A DNA stretch of 64,000 bases, from contig NZ_FLSP01000013.1 of NCBI RefSeq assembly GCF_900091315.1, forward strand, positions 53,243 to 117,242. Direction: 5' to 3'. How positions within the stretch are numbered: the stretch's first letter is position 1; every line of letters begins with the position of its first letter. The translations under genes and the position numbers were made by a program. The DNA is from Streptomyces sp. DI166 (GTDB lineage: Bacteria > Actinomycetota > Actinomycetes > Streptomycetales > Streptomycetaceae). Under the pieces are notes generated by a model, which was given only the letters and a program-made list of their open reading frames with translations, was not told the DNA's origin and did not search any database. Below, one piece after another: positions 1 to 8,765 of the stretch.

Positions 1-202
1 TCGGCCGGTCAGGCGGACCGTTGTAGATTGTCACGTAGTAGCCGTTTCCCTGACGCGCACTGACGGTGATCTGGGCGTCGTCTCGAATTGCTTTGCCCTG
101 TGGCGCTTCTGAGGGTATCGGGATCAGAGTGCCGTCGTTTTCGGGCGCCGCTTCGAATCGGGTCGTATTGTCGCTTGCCGGGTTGGGAAGTGTGTCCGTC
201 AC
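1..202 (-). CDS. N-terminal part of an unidentified protein, cut by the left edge
   Basis: A GTG at 202 opens a frame that stays open to base 1 (67 residues visible). It is preceded by AGGAAGG about 7 bases upstream, a strong ribosome-binding site, which is why I call it real. The peptide begins VTDTLPNPASDNTTRFEAA and is hydrophilic, rich in Asn, Asp, Thr and Pro, with no signal peptide or membrane segment in the visible part. Codons are noticeably less GC-rich than in the genes to the right. I do not recognise the family. Its neighbour is a transposase remnant, so this end of the window may be acquired or rearranged DNA. Confidence 0.6.
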   Translation of the reverse strand, partial: MTDTLPNPASDNTTRFEAAPENDGTLIPIPSEAPQGKAIRDDAQITVSARQGNGYYVTIYNGPPDRP

Positions 203-475
203 GTCAAACCTTCCTGGGGGCCGCCTGGCGTGATCGGCGGTCCATCCCTAATTGTTGGCAGATGCCTGATCTAGGGATATCCCGAGTATGGCTACTTCGG
301 TCGCTCACTAGCCGGGCGTCCAAATTGTGGTTCACTCCCGCCAGGGATAACCGGCCTATTGCATCGGGGTCCTTCTGGGCCCGAAGGGAGAGTCAACTCC
401 GGTTCCCAAGCCGGCGTTCCTGCCGCTGATCGCCTCTAAGGAACGCGCCACCTCGGATTTCAGGTTAACTCCGAT
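203..475. other. gene-free stretch upstream of the left-edge gene
   Basis: I see no supported coding frame here. The base composition is lower in GC than the rest of the window, as in the left-edge gene. The segment presumably holds the promoter of the leftward gene at 1-202. No clear operator, terminator or tRNA was found. Confidence 0.4.
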
Positions 476-985
476 CTAGTTGCGGCGCATTTTGGTGCGG
501 GTATTGGCCGCCGATAACTTTGCGAGGGTGAGAAGAACACGGTAATTGCGAAGGAACTGCGGGTCAGCGTCCGATCGGTGGAGCAGCTCGAGTCGTTGGG
601 GAGGGCGGCAGTGAAACGCAATATGGGCCGTTGATCCCTGCCATCCTGACTTGGTGAGGTACCGCAGCACAGCTGCCGCTCTGGCCCTCGCCGCCGCCGC
701 TGGCTGTTCGTCCGCATTGCCATCGGACAGCGCAGGCACCACGCGCGCAGTGAACCCGTGCAGGGCGGCGAAGCAGGGGCGTAACTCCCCTCGCGGGTCA
801 TTGCGCCAGGTCACAGGTGTGAATGCCTCTTGCCCGAGCTCGGTGGCCAGGGCAGCCACCGAGGGTGCGGTTTGGCGGTAGCGAGGCTGGGGCCGGCAGC
901 CGATCGGGCCGTTGCGTTCCGGGGCCATGGGCTGGACGTCGAAGGAATGGGCGGACGGTGACGGTGACGGTGAGCCGACGGTCAC
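476..985 (-). pseudogene. degenerate IS701-like transposase remnant
   Basis: The minus-strand frame contains, at roughly residues 33-75, a stretch (PRYRQTAPSVAALATELG, then FTPVTWRNDPRGELRPCFAAL) resembling the conserved middle of IS701-family DDE transposases, where a 'VSVKALA...VTWREGTRGPLxSRFA.xRVR' segment precedes the catalytic glutamate region. The expected downstream motifs (KYWLSTLP and the WRIEHDYRELK helix) are not recognisable in this frame, and the upstream DDE parts are missing, so I read it as a decayed fragment. No terminal inverted repeats or target duplication were found. The assignment rests on remembered family motifs and is tentative. Confidence 0.35.
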
Positions 986-1119
986 GGACCGCGCCTGACG
1001 CGAATCCGCTCATGCGTGCGAATCCCCCCATGTGCGCGAATCCGCCTGTTCACGCCGATTCCACCCCGTCTTCAACCGCCCCGGCGGGGAATGTCAGTGG
1101 GGCGTGCTCTCATGGACCC

Positions 1120-1968
1120 ATGATCGTGAACACGGAAACCATCGAAGAGTTTCTCGCCCGGCACTCCGGTGACGTGGAGGAAGCCGTACGCCGGGCCGCG
1201 GCCCAGGAGATCATGCCGCGCTGGCGCAGCCTCGCCGCGCACGAGATCGACCAGAAGAGCGGACCGCACGACCTGGTGACGGACGCGGACCGCAACGCCG
1301 AGCTGTACCTCACCGAGGCGCTCGGCGCGCTGCTGCCCGGCTCCGTGGTGGTCGGCGAGGAAGCAGTGCACGCCGACCCCGCCACCTACGACGCGATACA
1401 GCAGGCCGCGCCGGTCTGGATCGTCGACCCCGTCGACGGCACCCGCCAGTTCGTGCGCGGCGAGACCGGGTTCTGCACCCTGGTCGCGCTGGTGCGGCAG
1501 GGCGTGGTGCTCGCCTCCTGGACCTACGCCCCGGCCCTGGACCAGTTCGCCGTCGCGATACGCGGCGGGGGCGCCCGCCTCGACGGCGAACCGCTGAACT
1601 CCGGCACCCCGGAGCCCGGCCGCGACCTGCGCGTGGCCACCTCCCACCCCGACTACACCACCGACGAGCAGAAGCGCGCCCTGCTCGGCCTGTGGACCGA
1701 CGGTGTCGCCCCGCGCGCCTGCGGCTCGGCGGGCCTGGAGTACCTGGCGGTGGCCCGGGGCGAGTCCGACGCGGTCGCCTTCAGCTGGGAGGCCGCCTGG
1801 GACCACGCGGCGGGACTGCTGCTGGTGGAGGAGGCGGGCGGCGCCCACCTGACGCTCACCGGTGAGCCCTTCCGGGTGACCGGCGGCAACGCCCTGCCGT
1901 TCACGGCCGCGCGGGACGCGGAGACGGCGGGCAGGATCCGGGAGCTTCTGGTGCGAGGGGCGGTCTGA
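1120..1968 (+). CDS. inositol monophosphatase-family phosphatase (HisN-like)
   Basis: Predicted Mg-dependent phosphatase of 282 residues, the usual size for this family. The metal- and phosphate-binding signatures are in order: DLVTDADR at residues 51-58, GEE at 79-81, WIVDPVDGT at 100-108, and WDHAAG near 225. In actinobacteria this family includes myo-inositol-1-phosphatase and histidinol-phosphatase (HisN); the sequence alone does not choose between them, although length and motif spacing resemble HisN. I chose the ATG at 1120 because homology begins there; the open frame extends further upstream but without family sequence. No strong ribosome-binding site is visible before 1120. It stands apart from the next gene by about 70 bases and may be single. 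Confidence 0.85.
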   Translation: MIVNTETIEEFLARHSGDVEEAVRRAAAQEIMPRWRSLAAHEIDQKSGPHDLVTDADRNAELYLTEALGALLPGSVVVGEEAVHADPATYDAIQQAAPVWIVDPVDGTRQFVRGETGFCTLVALVRQGVVLASWTYAPALDQFAVAIRGGGARLDGEPLNSGTPEPGRDLRVATSHPDYTTDEQKRALLGLWTDGVAPRACGSAGLEYLAVARGESDAVAFSWEAAWDHAAGLLLVEEAGGAHLTLTGEPFRVTGGNALPFTAARDAETAGRIRELLVRGAV

Positions 1969-2037
1969 CCCGCCGAAGGGCGCGCGAGGCAGGCATATGC
2001 TGACCGTGAGTGGCCACCGGACGAAGGGGACCGAGAC

Positions 2038-3456
2038 GTGCCGTCGATGCTCGATGCGGTCGTGGTGGGGGCGGGGCCGAACGGGCTGACGGCCGCCGTG
2101 GAGCTGGCCCGCCGCGACTTCTCCGTGGCCCTGTTCGAGGCCAAGGACACCGTCGGCGGGGGAGCCCGCACCGAGGAACTGACCCTCCCCGGATTCCGGC
2201 ACGACCCCTGCTCGGCGGCCCACCCGCTCGGTGTCAACTCCCCGGCGTTTCGCGCCCTGCCACTGGCGGACTACGGCCTTCAGTGGCTGCACGCCGACCT
2301 GCCGATGGCGCACCCCTTCCCCGACGGCACCGCCGCCGTGCTGGCCCGCTCGGTCGCCGAGACCGCCGCCTCCTTCGGTGCCCGGGACGCGGGCGCCTAC
2401 CGCAGACTGGTCGAGCCGTTCCTGCGTCAGTGGGACACCCTGGCCCGCGACTTCATGTCCCTGCCGCTGACCGCGCTGCCCCGCGATCCGGTCACCCTCG
2501 CCCGCTTCGGCCTCGTCGGCCTGCCCCCGTCGACCTGGCTGACCCGCCGCTTCCAGGGCGAGCGCGCCAAGACCCTGTTCGCCGGTCTGGTCGCCCATGT
2601 CATGGCCCCGCTGAACGGATTCGCCACCGGCGCCGTCGGACTGGTCTTCGCCCTCGCCGCGCACGCCCGGGGCTGGCCGGTCGCCAAGGGCGGCTCCCAG
2701 TCGATCTCCGACGCGCTCGCCGCGTACCTGAAGGACCTCGGCGGCGCGGTCCACACCGACTACGAGGTCAAACGGCTCGACGACCTGCCGCCCGCCCGCG
2801 CGTACATCTTCGACACCTCGCCCACCGCGCTGGCCCGGATCGCCGGCTTCGGCCGCTACTACGAGCGCTACCGCTACGGCGCGGGCGTCTTCAAGATCGA
2901 CTACGCGCTGGACGGACCGGTCCCGTGGACCGCGCCGGAGGCCCGGCGCGCCGGGACCGTGCAGATCGGCGCCGACAGCACGGAGATCGGCGACGCCCTG
3001 CGCGCCGCGTCCCGGGAGGGCAGGGCACCCGAGAGGCCCTTCCTCATCACCGTCCAGCCCAGCGTCGTCGACCCGAGCCGGGCTCCCGAGGGCAAGCACG
3101 TCTTCTGGGCGTACGCCCATGTGCCCAACGGCTGGACCGGCGACCTCACCGACACCGTCGAGCGCCAACTGGAGCGCTTCGCACCCGGGTTCCGCGACCG
3201 GGTCCTCGCCCGCGCCACCGCGGGCCCGCCCGAACTCGCCGCGCGCAACGCCAACTACGTCGGCGGCGACATCGGTACCGGCGCCGCGTCCGGCCTCCAG
3301 CTGATGCTGCGCCCCAAGCTGTCGCTGTCCCCGTACCGCACCCCGCATCCCGCGGTGTTCCTCTGCTCCTCGGCGACCCCGCCCGGACCCGGTGTGCACG
3401 GGATGTCGGGGCACAACGCGGCGAAGGCCGTCTGGAGGAGGCTGAGGCAGTCATGA
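2038..3456 (+). CDS. NAD(P)/FAD-dependent oxidoreductase, phytoene-desaturase-like
   Basis: A 472-residue flavoprotein with an N-terminal Rossmann fold ([13 protein letters not shown], glycines at about 11-16) and an acidic residue after the second strand (LFEAKD). The C-terminal [14 protein letters not shown] matches the FAD-closing motif of the CrtI / all-trans-retinol saturase-like amine-oxidase superfamily. There is no carotenoid cluster nearby, so the substrate is unknown. The GTG at 2038 is preceded by GAAGGGGA at a good distance; an in-frame ATG at 2047 is the alternative. Its stop overlaps the start of the macro-domain gene in an ATGA, implying coupled translation. Confidence 0.85.
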   Translation: MPSMLDAVVVGAGPNGLTAAVELARRDFSVALFEAKDTVGGGARTEELTLPGFRHDPCSAAHPLGVNSPAFRALPLADYGLQWLHADLPMAHPFPDGTAAVLARSVAETAASFGARDAGAYRRLVEPFLRQWDTLARDFMSLPLTALPRDPVTLARFGLVGLPPSTWLTRRFQGERAKTLFAGLVAHVMAPLNGFATGAVGLVFALAAHARGWPVAKGGSQSISDALAAYLKDLGGAVHTDYEVKRLDDLPPARAYIFDTSPTALARIAGFGRYYERYRYGAGVFKIDYALDGPVPWTAPEARRAGTVQIGADSTEIGDALRAASREGRAPERPFLITVQPSVVDPSRAPEGKHVFWAYAHVPNGWTGDLTDTVERQLERFAPGFRDRVLARATAGPPELAARNANYVGGDIGTGAASGLQLMLRPKLSLSPYRTPHPAVFLCSSATPPGPGVHGMSGHNAAKAVWRRLRQS

Positions 3457-3962
3457 CCACCATCACGCTCGTCCAGGGCGACATCACCCGCCAGAGCGTC
3501 GACGCCATCGTCAACGCGGCCAACTCCTCCCTGCTCGGCGGGGGCGGGGTGGACGGCGCGATCCACCGCCGCGGCGGCCCCGCCATCCTGGAGGAGTGCC
3601 GCAAGCTGCGCGCCTCCCGGTACGGCAAGGGCCTGCCCACCGGCCGGGCCGTCGCCACGACCGCGGGGAACCTGGACGCCCGCTGGGTGATCCACACCGT
3701 CGGCCCCGTCTTCAGCGACAGCGAGGACCGCTCGCACCTCCTCGCCTCCTGCTACCGCGAGTCCCTGGGCGTCGCCGACGAACTGGGCGCCCGCACGGTC
3801 GCCTTCCCGGCCATCTCCACCGGCGTCTACCGCTGGCCCATGGCGGACGCGGCCCGCATCGCCCTGGAGACCGTACGGGCCGCGCGGACGCAGGTGGAGG
3901 AGGTGACGTTCGTCCTCTTCGACGAGCACGCCTACACGGCCTTCACGGACCGACTGGCGTAG
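3453..3962 (+). CDS. macro-domain ADP-ribose-binding hydrolase (YmdB-like)
   Basis: A 169-residue single macro domain, full length for the bacterial O-acetyl-ADP-ribose deacetylase (YmdB) class. Visible motifs are GDIT at 9-12, [18 protein letters not shown] at 21-38 (the catalytic and ribose-binding loop), and [12 protein letters not shown] near 113-124, the phosphate-binding loop. Known members hydrolyse O-acetyl-ADP-ribose or mono-ADP-ribose on proteins. It overlaps the preceding FAD oxidoreductase by 4 bases. Other enzymes of ADP-ribose turnover (sirtuin, Nudix, ADP-ribosylglycohydrolase) lie within 6 kb. Confidence 0.92.
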   Translation: MTTITLVQGDITRQSVDAIVNAANSSLLGGGGVDGAIHRRGGPAILEECRKLRASRYGKGLPTGRAVATTAGNLDARWVIHTVGPVFSDSEDRSHLLASCYRESLGVADELGARTVAFPAISTGVYRWPMADAARIALETVRAARTQVEEVTFVLFDEHAYTAFTDRLA

Positions 3963-4062
3963 CCGGCACCGTCGTCTCCGGTCACCCGGACGGCCCGCCA
4001 CGGTCGCCGCCCTCCCGCCCCCCGGGATCTCCTGAGCCCAGGGGTGCAGGAGGGAGTACGGC

Positions 4063-5367
4063 ATGGCGGGCGAGGACGAGGTTCCGGACGGCTCCGGGTC
4101 GGAGCTGGAGCAACTGCGGGCACGCATCGCCGCGCTGGAGGCCGAGCGGGAGGAGCGGCGGGCCGAGCAGCCCAAACGGCACTGGGCCCGGTCCACGCTG
4201 GCCACCGTGCTGATCGTCCTCGGCTGCGTTCTCGCCCCGCTGGGCGCGGTCGCCGCGTGGACGGCCAGCATCGTGGGCGACACCGGTCGCTATGTCGACA
4301 CGGTCGAACCGCTCGCCCGGGACAAGGACATCCAGAACGCGGTGGCCAACCGGGTCACCGACGCCGTGATGGACCACCTCGACGTGCCCGCGCTGCTCGC
4401 CGAGACCCCGGTCGCCGACCGGCCGCTGGTGGAGAAGGCCCTCGGCAGGCTCGGCCCCTCGCTGCAGAGCGCGGTCCGCAGCTTCGTGCACGACAAGGCA
4501 CAGGCGGTCGTCGCCTCCGACGCCTTCGACCGGATCTGGACCGACGCCAACCGCCGGATCCACGACGCCGTCGTGAAGGCGCTGACCGGCGAGGGCGGCG
4601 GCACCGTGAAGATCGAGGGCGACAAGGTGACCGTCGACCTCGGGCCGGTGGTCGAGGAGGTCAAGGACCGCCTGGTCGACTCGGGCCTCACCGTCGCCAA
4701 GAACATCCCCGAGATCCACACCGACTTCACCGTCGTCCAGTCGGAGGACATCGGCCGCGCCCGCACCGGATTCCGGCTGCTGGAACTCGCCGGTGTCTGG
4801 CTCCCGGTGATCTCGGTGCTGCTGATCGCGGGCGGTGTGGCCCTGTCCGCGCACCGCCGCAAGGCGCTGGTCGCCGGAGCGCTCGGGTTCGCCTTCGCCG
4901 TCGGCCTGCTCGGCATCGCCCTGGCCGTCTTCCGCGTGGTGTACCTGGACGCCCTGCCCTCCGGGGTCTCGCAGCCCGCCGCCGAGTCCGTCTACGACAC
5001 GCTGATCCGCTTCCTGCGCACCTCCGTACGCGTGGGCATCGCCCTCGGCGTGGTGGTCGCCCTCGCCGCCTGGCTCACCGGCCCCGGCCGCCGGGCCGGC
5101 TTCGTCCGCCAGATGTGGCACGCGGGCATCGGCGCCGTCCGCTCCACGGCCGCCCGGGCGGGCCTGCGCACCGGCCCCGTGGGCCGTTTCGTGCACCGCT
5201 ACCGCACCTGGATCTCCTGGATCCTGGTCGCCGCCGCGGTCCTGACCTTCATCCTCTGGCCGTACCCGACCGGCTGGGTCGTGGTGGGCCTGGCCCTGGC
5301 GCTGCTCTTCGCACTGGCGGTCGTGGAGTTCGTGGCCGAGGACGAGCCGGCCGCGACCAAGACCTAG
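4063..5367 (+). CDS. integral membrane protein with coiled-coil N-terminus
   Basis: A 434-residue protein with a charged N-terminal helix (about residues 14-36, Glu/Arg-rich, coiled-coil-like), a first membrane segment near 44-66, and a long extracytoplasmic region of about 180 residues. Four or five hydrophobic segments follow (about 243-262, 270-292, 320-340, 383-402, 405-425), ending in an acidic tail. AGGAGG lies 10 bases before the ATG at 4063. Similar proteins occur across streptomycetes without known function, and I do not assign one. The alternating soluble loop and late membrane bundle suggest an envelope role, which is inference only. Confidence 0.8.
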   Translation: MAGEDEVPDGSGSELEQLRARIAALEAEREERRAEQPKRHWARSTLATVLIVLGCVLAPLGAVAAWTASIVGDTGRYVDTVEPLARDKDIQNAVANRVTDAVMDHLDVPALLAETPVADRPLVEKALGRLGPSLQSAVRSFVHDKAQAVVASDAFDRIWTDANRRIHDAVVKALTGEGGGTVKIEGDKVTVDLGPVVEEVKDRLVDSGLTVAKNIPEIHTDFTVVQSEDIGRARTGFRLLELAGVWLPVISVLLIAGGVALSAHRRKALVAGALGFAFAVGLLGIALAVFRVVYLDALPSGVSQPAAESVYDTLIRFLRTSVRVGIALGVVVALAAWLTGPGRRAGFVRQMWHAGIGAVRSTAARAGLRTGPVGRFVHRYRTWISWILVAAAVLTFILWPYPTGWVVVGLALALLFALAVVEFVAEDEPAATKT

Positions 5368-5486
5368 GTCGGGCGGGACTCTGCGGACACGGCCCGGCGC
5401 CAGGCGAATCGGCGCCCCCCAGCACAGCCGAGGTTGATGTCGGAAACTCGCCAGCCATCCCGGGGCGCCTGGTCGATGCTGGACGC

Positions 5487-6965
5487 ATGCACAAGGGGAT
5501 GCACACCGACACGGGGGCCTGTGTCCGGGCCGTTCGGGCCAAGGACGCGCGGTTCGACGGGTGGTTCTACACCGCCGTCCTGACCACCGGGATCTACTGC
5601 CGGCCGAGCTGCCCGGTGGTCGCGCCGAAGCCGCAGAACATGGTGTTCCACCCGAGCGCCGCCGCCTGCCAGCAGGCGGGCTTCCGGGCCTGCAAACGGT
5701 GCCGGCCGGACGCCAGCCCCGGCTCGCCGGAGTGGAACCAGCGGGCCGATCTCGTCGCCCGAGCCATGCGGTTGATCGGCGACGGGGTCGTGGACCGCGA
5801 GGGCGTGCCCGGACTCGCCGCCCGGCTCGGCTACAGCACCCGGCAGATCGAGCGGCAGCTCCTGGCCGAGCTGGGCGCGGGCCCGCTCGCCCTGGCCCGC
5901 GCCCAGCGCGCCCGGACCGCACGCCTGCTGATCGAGACGACCGCGCTGCCGATGGCCGAGATCGCCTTCGCCGCCGGCTTCTCCTCCATCCGCACCTTCA
6001 ACGACACCGTCCGCGAGGTCTACGCCCTCGCCCCGAGCGAACTGCGCGCCCGCGCGCCGCACCCCGGCCGCGCAGCGCCCGGAGCACTGACCCTGCGCCT
6101 GCCGTTCCGGCTCCCGCTCAACCCCGACAACCTCTTCGGCCACCTCGCCGCGACCGCCGTCCCCGGCGTCGAGGAGTGGCGCGACGGCGCCTACCGCCGC
6201 ACCCTGCGCCTGCCCCACGGCCACGGCATCGTCTCCCTGACCCCGAAACCCGACCACATCGCCTGCCGCCTGATCCTGGGCGACCTGCGCGACCTCACCG
6301 TCGCCATCAGCCGCTGCCGCCGTCTGCTCGACCTCGACGCCGACCCGGTCGCCGTCGACGAGCAGCTCGGCGCGGACCCCGTGCTCGCCCCGCTGGTCGC
6401 CAAGGCCCCCGGCCGCCGCGTCCCGCGCACCGTCGACGAGGCCGAGTTCGCCGTACGGGCCGTCCTCGGCCAGCAGGTCTCCACCGCCGCCGCCCGCACC
6501 CACGCCGCCCGCCTGGTCACTGCCCACGGCGAACCGGTGCACGACCCCGAGGGCGGCCTCACCCATTTGTTCCCGGCCCCCGAGGCGCTCGCCGCCCTGG
6601 ACCCCGAGTCCCTGGCGATGCCGCGCACCCGCCGCACCACCTTCACCACCCTGGTGAGCCAACTCGCCGACGGAAGCATCCACCTGGGCGTGGACAGCGA
6701 CTGGGCCGAGACCCGCGCCCGACTGCTCGACCTGCCCGGCTTCGGCCCCTGGACGGTCGACGTCATCGCGATGCGCGCGCTCGGCGACCCCGACGCCTTC
6801 CTCCCCACCGACCTCGGAATCCGGCGCGCGGCGGGGGAGTTGGGCCTGCCCTCGACCCCCGCCGCCCTCACCGCCCGCGCCGCGGCCTGGCGGCCCTGGC
6901 GGGCGTACGCCGTCCAGTACCTGTGGGCGACCGACAGCCACCCGATCAACTTCCTCCCGGTCTAA
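5487..6965 (+). CDS. Ada N-terminal regulator fused to AlkA 3-methyladenine DNA glycosylase
   Basis: A 492-residue fusion for alkylation repair. Residues 1-75 form the Ada zinc/methyl-acceptor domain with Cys38, Cys42, Cys69 and Cys72, exactly the positions used in E. coli Ada (Cys38 accepts methyl from phosphotriesters). An AraC-type helix-turn-helix follows at about 85-185, then an AlkA N-domain from about 205 and a HhH-GPD glycosylase domain with the hairpin LPGFGPWTVD and catalytic aspartate Asp442 (in LPTDLGIR). It should remove alkylated bases and, when methylated, activate transcription. The ATG at 5487 is used; another in-frame ATG at 5499 is possible. Ogt follows after 9 bases, supplying the methyltransferase half absent here. 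Confidence 0.92.
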   Translation: MHKGMHTDTGACVRAVRAKDARFDGWFYTAVLTTGIYCRPSCPVVAPKPQNMVFHPSAAACQQAGFRACKRCRPDASPGSPEWNQRADLVARAMRLIGDGVVDREGVPGLAARLGYSTRQIERQLLAELGAGPLALARAQRARTARLLIETTALPMAEIAFAAGFSSIRTFNDTVREVYALAPSELRARAPHPGRAAPGALTLRLPFRLPLNPDNLFGHLAATAVPGVEEWRDGAYRRTLRLPHGHGIVSLTPKPDHIACRLILGDLRDLTVAISRCRRLLDLDADPVAVDEQLGADPVLAPLVAKAPGRRVPRTVDEAEFAVRAVLGQQVSTAAARTHAARLVTAHGEPVHDPEGGLTHLFPAPEALAALDPESLAMPRTRRTTFTTLVSQLADGSIHLGVDSDWAETRARLLDLPGFGPWTVDVIAMRALGDPDAFLPTDLGIRRAAGELGLPSTPAALTARAAAWRPWRAYAVQYLWATDSHPINFLPV

Positions 6966-6974
6966 GGACGTTCC

Positions 6975-7463
6975 ATGCACACCCACACCGTGATCGACAG
7001 CCCCTACGGCCCTCTCACCCTGGTCGCCGACGACGGCGTCCTGTCCGGGCTCTACATGACCGGGCAACGCCACCGCCCACCGGAGGAGTCCTTCGGCCCC
7101 CGCGACGACCACCCTGCCTTCGCGGCGGCCGAGGAACAGCTCAAGGCCTACTTCGCGGGCGAGTTGAAGGAGTTCACCCTCGAACTGCGCCTGAAGGGAA
7201 CCCCGTTCCAGCGCCGCGTCTGGGACCGGCTCCGCACGATCCCGTACGGCGAGACCCGCACGTACGGCCAACTCGCCGACGAACTCGGCAGTCCCAACGC
7301 CTCCCGCGCGGTCGGTCTCGCCAACGGCCGGAACCCGGTCGGCATCATCGTCCCCTGCCACCGCGTCGTCGGCGCGAGCGGCGGCCTCACCGGCTACGGC
7401 GGCGGCCTCGACCGCAAGCGCCGCCTGCTGGACTTCGAGAGCGGACTGGCCCTGTTCCAGTGA
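6975..7463 (+). CDS. ogt: methylated-DNA--protein-cysteine S-methyltransferase
   Basis: A 162-residue O6-alkylguanine-DNA alkyltransferase. The acceptor motif PCHRV places the reactive Cys at residue 128, preceded by the helix-turn-helix with its arginine finger (GSPNASRAVGLANGRNP) and followed by GLTGYGGGLDRKRRLL, all typical. It transfers the alkyl group irreversibly to itself. It starts 9 bases after the Ada-AlkA gene, so the two are probably one transcript for alkylation damage. The next gene converges on it with only 7 bases between them. Confidence 0.93.
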   Translation: MHTHTVIDSPYGPLTLVADDGVLSGLYMTGQRHRPPEESFGPRDDHPAFAAAEEQLKAYFAGELKEFTLELRLKGTPFQRRVWDRLRTIPYGETRTYGQLADELGSPNASRAVGLANGRNPVGIIVPCHRVVGASGGLTGYGGGLDRKRRLLDFESGLALFQ

Positions 7464-7470
7464 CCCCGGG

Positions 7471-8199
7471 CTACTGGGCGGCCAGCTCCCGCAGCAGCTT
7501 CGGCAGCGCGGTGCCGATCGGCTCCCGGATCACCTCGTCGGCACGGTCGTCGTACGGCGTCGGCTCGGCGTTGACGATGACGAGCCGGGCGCCGTGGTCG
7601 GCGGCCACACCCGCGAGCCCCGCGGCGGGCTGCACCTGGAGGCTGCTGCCGACCGCGATGAACACCTGGCACGCCTTGCTGATCGCGACCGCCTCGCCCA
7701 GCACCACCGGGTCCAGGCGCTCGCCGAACATCACCGTCGCCGACTTCAGGATCCCCCCGCACTCCAGGCACGGCGGATCGTCCTCACCGGCCTCCACCCG
7801 GGCCAGCGCGTCCTCCATCGGGCCGCGCGCACGGCACTTGGTGCACACCACGCCGCGGGCGCTGCCGTGCAGCTCCAGCACCTTGCGGGCGGGCATCCCG
7901 GCGAGCTGGTGCAGCCCGTCCACGTTCTGCGTGATCACCCGCACCGGCACCCCGGACCGCTCCAGCTCCACGACCGCGCGGTGCGCGGCGTTCGGCTCCG
8001 CCTTCAGCGTGCGGTTCTTGCGGCGCATCTGCCAGGAGCGCCGCCGGATCTCCGGATCGCCCATGTAGTACTCGTACGTCACCAGCTTCTCGGCCTCCGG
8101 ATCGCGCCGCCACAGGCCGTTCGGCCCGCGGTAGTCGGGGATTCCGGAGTCGGTGCTGATACCGGCGCCGCTGAGCAGGGCGACGAGGGGTTTGGCCAT
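7471..8199 (-). CDS. Sir2-family NAD-dependent protein deacylase
   Basis: A 242-residue sirtuin. Visible features are the NAD-binding GAGIS at 11-15 with GIPDYRG, QNVD at 91-94, the catalytic His111, and a structural zinc site of Cys119, Cys122, Cys144 and Cys147. Length and motifs fit the bacterial CobB-type class. It removes acyl groups from lysines, producing nicotinamide and O-acyl-ADP-ribose, the substrate of macro-domain hydrolases such as the one at 3453-3962. The start at 8199 is set by family homology; the frame runs further upstream without conserved sequence and no strong ribosome-binding site is seen. Confidence 0.92.
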   Translation of the reverse strand: MAKPLVALLSGAGISTDSGIPDYRGPNGLWRRDPEAEKLVTYEYYMGDPEIRRRSWQMRRKNRTLKAEPNAAHRAVVELERSGVPVRVITQNVDGLHQLAGMPARKVLELHGSARGVVCTKCRARGPMEDALARVEAGEDDPPCLECGGILKSATVMFGERLDPVVLGEAVAISKACQVFIAVGSSLQVQPAAGLAGVAADHGARLVIVNAEPTPYDDRADEVIREPIGTALPKLLRELAAQ

Positions 8200-8249
8200 G
8201 GCACCGAGGGTAAGCGGGCGCCGGGGGCCGGGCGAACGGATATTCGCGG

Positions 8250-8765
8250 TCAGCCGACCCGGTGCCCGTCCTCCAGCTCCGCGGTGCCCGCGCCGTCCGC
8301 CAGTACCTCCAGGGCGGCCAGGACACGGCGGCCCAGGGCGCCCGGAAGATAGTCGGTCAGGTCCTCGCGCGGGACCAGGCGCCAGGACAGCAGCTCCTCC
8401 TCCTGGAGGCGGATCGACTTGAGCCGGTCCTCGTCCAGGACTCCTCCGTCGTAGAGGTAGGCGACCAGGGGCGGGCGGCCGGGCCACTGCACCCAGTCCA
8501 CCGCGAGCAGCCGGCCGAGTTCCACGTCGAGGCCGATCTCCTCCGCCGTCTCGCGCCGGGCGCCCTGGCGCGGGGTCTCGCCGTCGTCGGACTCGACCGT
8601 GCCGCCCGGAAGGGCCCAGCCCTCGCGGTAGTTGGGCTCGACGAGCAGCACCCGTCCGTCCGCGTCCCGGAACAGGGCGGCGGCACCGGCGAGGACGCGG
8701 GGCAGGCCCGCGAGGTACGTGGCGAAGTCCTGAGTGGTCACCCTCGAAGGGTAACCGTGTGTCAC
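8250..8765 (-). CDS. Nudix hydrolase
   Basis: A protein of up to 171 residues with a Nudix box (GGTVES...ETPRQGARRETAEEIGLD, about residues 54-80) that contains the essential REtaEE core but has two extra residues between the first glycine and glutamate. It should hydrolyse a nucleoside diphosphate linked to another group; ADP-ribose is attractive given its neighbours, but nothing in the sequence proves it. The GTG at 8765 overlaps the stop of the ADP-ribosylglycohydrolase gene in a GTGA. A second GTG at 8741, next to CGAGG, is a possible start. Confidence 0.85.
   Translation of the reverse strand: MTHGYPSRVTTQDFATYLAGLPRVLAGAAALFRDADGRVLLVEPNYREGWALPGGTVESDDGETPRQGARRETAEEIGLDVELGRLLAVDWVQWPGRPPLVAYLYDGGVLDEDRLKSIRLQEEELLSWRLVPREDLTDYLPGALGRRVLAALEVLADGAGTAELEDGHRVG

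Noticed and set aside
331..370. A tRNA T-arm-like GTTCACTCCCGCC
   Set aside because: No matching acceptor stem, anticodon arm or CCA-adjacent pairing could be drawn around it.
1072..3414. A 780-codon open frame on the minus strand opposite the phosphatase and oxidoreductase genes
   Set aside because: It covers three well-supported plus-strand genes, has the Gly/Arg/Ala-rich composition of antisense frames in high-GC DNA, and shows no family motif.
3982..7361. Long minus-strand open frames opposite the membrane protein, Ada-AlkA and Ogt genes
   Set aside because: They are complements of strongly coding third-position GC; no start signal or domain is seen.
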